A stretch of DNA of 6,419 nt from JAHFUI01 sp041485905 (GTDB lineage Bacteria; Acidobacteriota; Vicinamibacteria; Vicinamibacterales; CAVVIG01): contig JBGPKK010000239.1 in the NCBI GenBank assembly GCA_041485905.1, positions 1 to 6,419 on the forward strand, given 5' to 3'. Position numbers and translations under genes: made by a program. Of the stretch, positions 6,071-6,419 are shown piece after piece. Within the stretch, counting starts at the first letter, position 1, and each line of letters opens with the position of its first letter. The notes beneath the pieces were generated by a model that saw only the letters and a list, made by a program, of their open reading frames with translations, was not told the origin of the DNA and made no database searches.

Positions 6071-6310
6071 TCATTCTCCGTCGCGGTCTTCCCGTTGCGC
6101 CTCTCGAGTGGCTTGTAACGCTTCTCTCACGAAGTTATAAAGGCCGCCGACGATCCCCAGAACCAGCCCGACGACGAGTCCCCACGGGTTGGTGCCGTAA
6201 TGCCGGTCGATCCAATAGCCGGCGAGGGTGAAGCCGGCGACGGCGCCCGCTAGCTCCAGGCCCACTCCCGAGTGACGCACCCAGTCCGGAAAGCGCTTGT
6301 CCGCGGACAT
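6071..6310 (-). CDS. atpZ: AtpZ/AtpI family accessory protein of the F0 operon
   Basis: A 79-residue protein with two membrane helices (about 14-34 and 42-63) and a charged C-terminal tail. The pattern GVGLELAGAVAGFTLAGYWID, then a short loop with GTNPWG, then a Gly-rich helix ending GGLYNFVRE, is the signature of the AtpZ family (ATPase_gene1 type). These proteins open many ATP synthase operons and probably aid assembly or ion supply. The open frame begins after a TGA at 6337-6335. Possible starts are GTG 6328, with no ribosome binding site, and ATG 6310, with a weak AGGG about 6 nt upstream. MSADKR at 6310 resembles the usual N-terminus. It is the first gene of the operon, about 60 nt downstream of the predicted promoter. 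Confidence 0.85.
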   Translation of the reverse strand: MSADKRFPDWVRHSGVGLELAGAVAGFTLAGYWIDRHYGTNPWGLVVGLVLGIVGGLYNFVREALQATREAQREDRDGE

Positions 6311-6372
6311 GACCAGCCCTGCCGCCACAATCTGTCAAGGACTGCATGATATGTCCTCGGCAACGGCTCAGG

Positions 6373-6401
6373 AGTATAGCGTACCTTGTGAAAAAGTTCA
6401 C
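6373..6401 (-). promoter_or_regulatory. Candidate promoter of the atpZ-I-B-E-F operon
   Basis: On the minus strand TATACT (6378-6373) is one base from the -10 consensus. Seventeen bp upstream is GTGAAC (6401-6396), a partial -35. Transcription would start near 6366, giving a leader of about 55 nt before atpZ ATG 6310. No better hexamer pair is seen in 6311-6419. The -35 and spacer coincide with the Rex-like site. Confidence 0.5.
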
Positions 6402-6403
6402 CA
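6386..6403. promoter_or_regulatory. Predicted Rex operator (NADH/NAD+-responsive repressor site)
   Basis: The plus strand reads TTGTGAA-AAAG-TTCACCA. The established Rex operator is TTGTGAA-N4-TTCACAA, so 13 of the 14 specified positions match and the single mismatch is near one edge. The site overlaps the -35 hexamer and the spacer of the predicted atp promoter, where a repressor would block RNA polymerase. Rex is known to control respiratory and ATP synthase genes in several phyla. No rex gene is in the window, so the regulator itself is inferred. Confidence 0.65.
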
Positions 6404-6419
6404 GCATGCAAATGCGGCC

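Noticed and set aside
6333..6338. Perfect TTGACA (-35) on the minus strand just before atpZ
   Set aside because: The hexamer 17 bp downstream is TGGTCA, a poor -10, and transcription would start inside or after the atpZ start codon.

Overview
The window is GC-rich, gene-dense bacterial DNA from what is most likely an acidobacterium (Vicinamibacteria/subdivision 6 type) or a close relative. This placement is an inference from gene content: a large Oar-like TonB-dependent receptor with an N-terminal carboxypeptidase-regulatory-like domain sits divergently beside a short secreted protein of the 'VWFA-related' family, both of which are greatly expanded in Acidobacteria. No RNA gene, CRISPR array or transposase is visible.

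Layout. Positions 1-2519 (minus strand) hold the TonB-dependent receptor. It has a signal peptide, carboxypeptidase-regulatory-like domain, plug and beta-barrel. Its frame is broken by an apparent one-base frameshift near 805-810, and its C-terminus runs off the left edge. A 243-bp divergent intergenic region (2520-2762) separates it from the plus-strand VWFA-like gene (2763-3608), whose metal-binding (MIDAS) residues are degenerate. That gene converges on a minus-strand operon occupying 3661-6310. The operon reads atpZ, atpI, atpB, atpE, atpF in transcription order: two accessory/assembly proteins followed by the a, c and b subunits of the F0 proton channel. No F1 gene (atpH, A, G, D, C) follows atpF, which is last before the convergent gene, so F0 and F1 are encoded at separate loci.

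Regulation and joint action. Subunits a, c and b form the membrane proton channel, rotor ring and peripheral stalk of ATP synthase. AtpZ and AtpI probably help assemble or stabilise the rotor ring. Upstream of atpZ lies a plausible promoter whose -35 hexamer and spacer are covered by an 18-bp near-perfect copy of the operator of Rex, the NADH/NAD+-sensing repressor (13 of 14 specified positions). This suggests that F0 synthesis is tied to cellular redox state and is the most noteworthy observation here. The operon also contains structured spacers: a cluster of hairpins between the c and b genes, where a large stoichiometric step-down is needed, and a 9-bp-arm inverted repeat at the atpI-atpB junction.

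I do not see a wholly new multi-gene system. The window is an ordinary energy-metabolism locus with several regulatory details worth checking.
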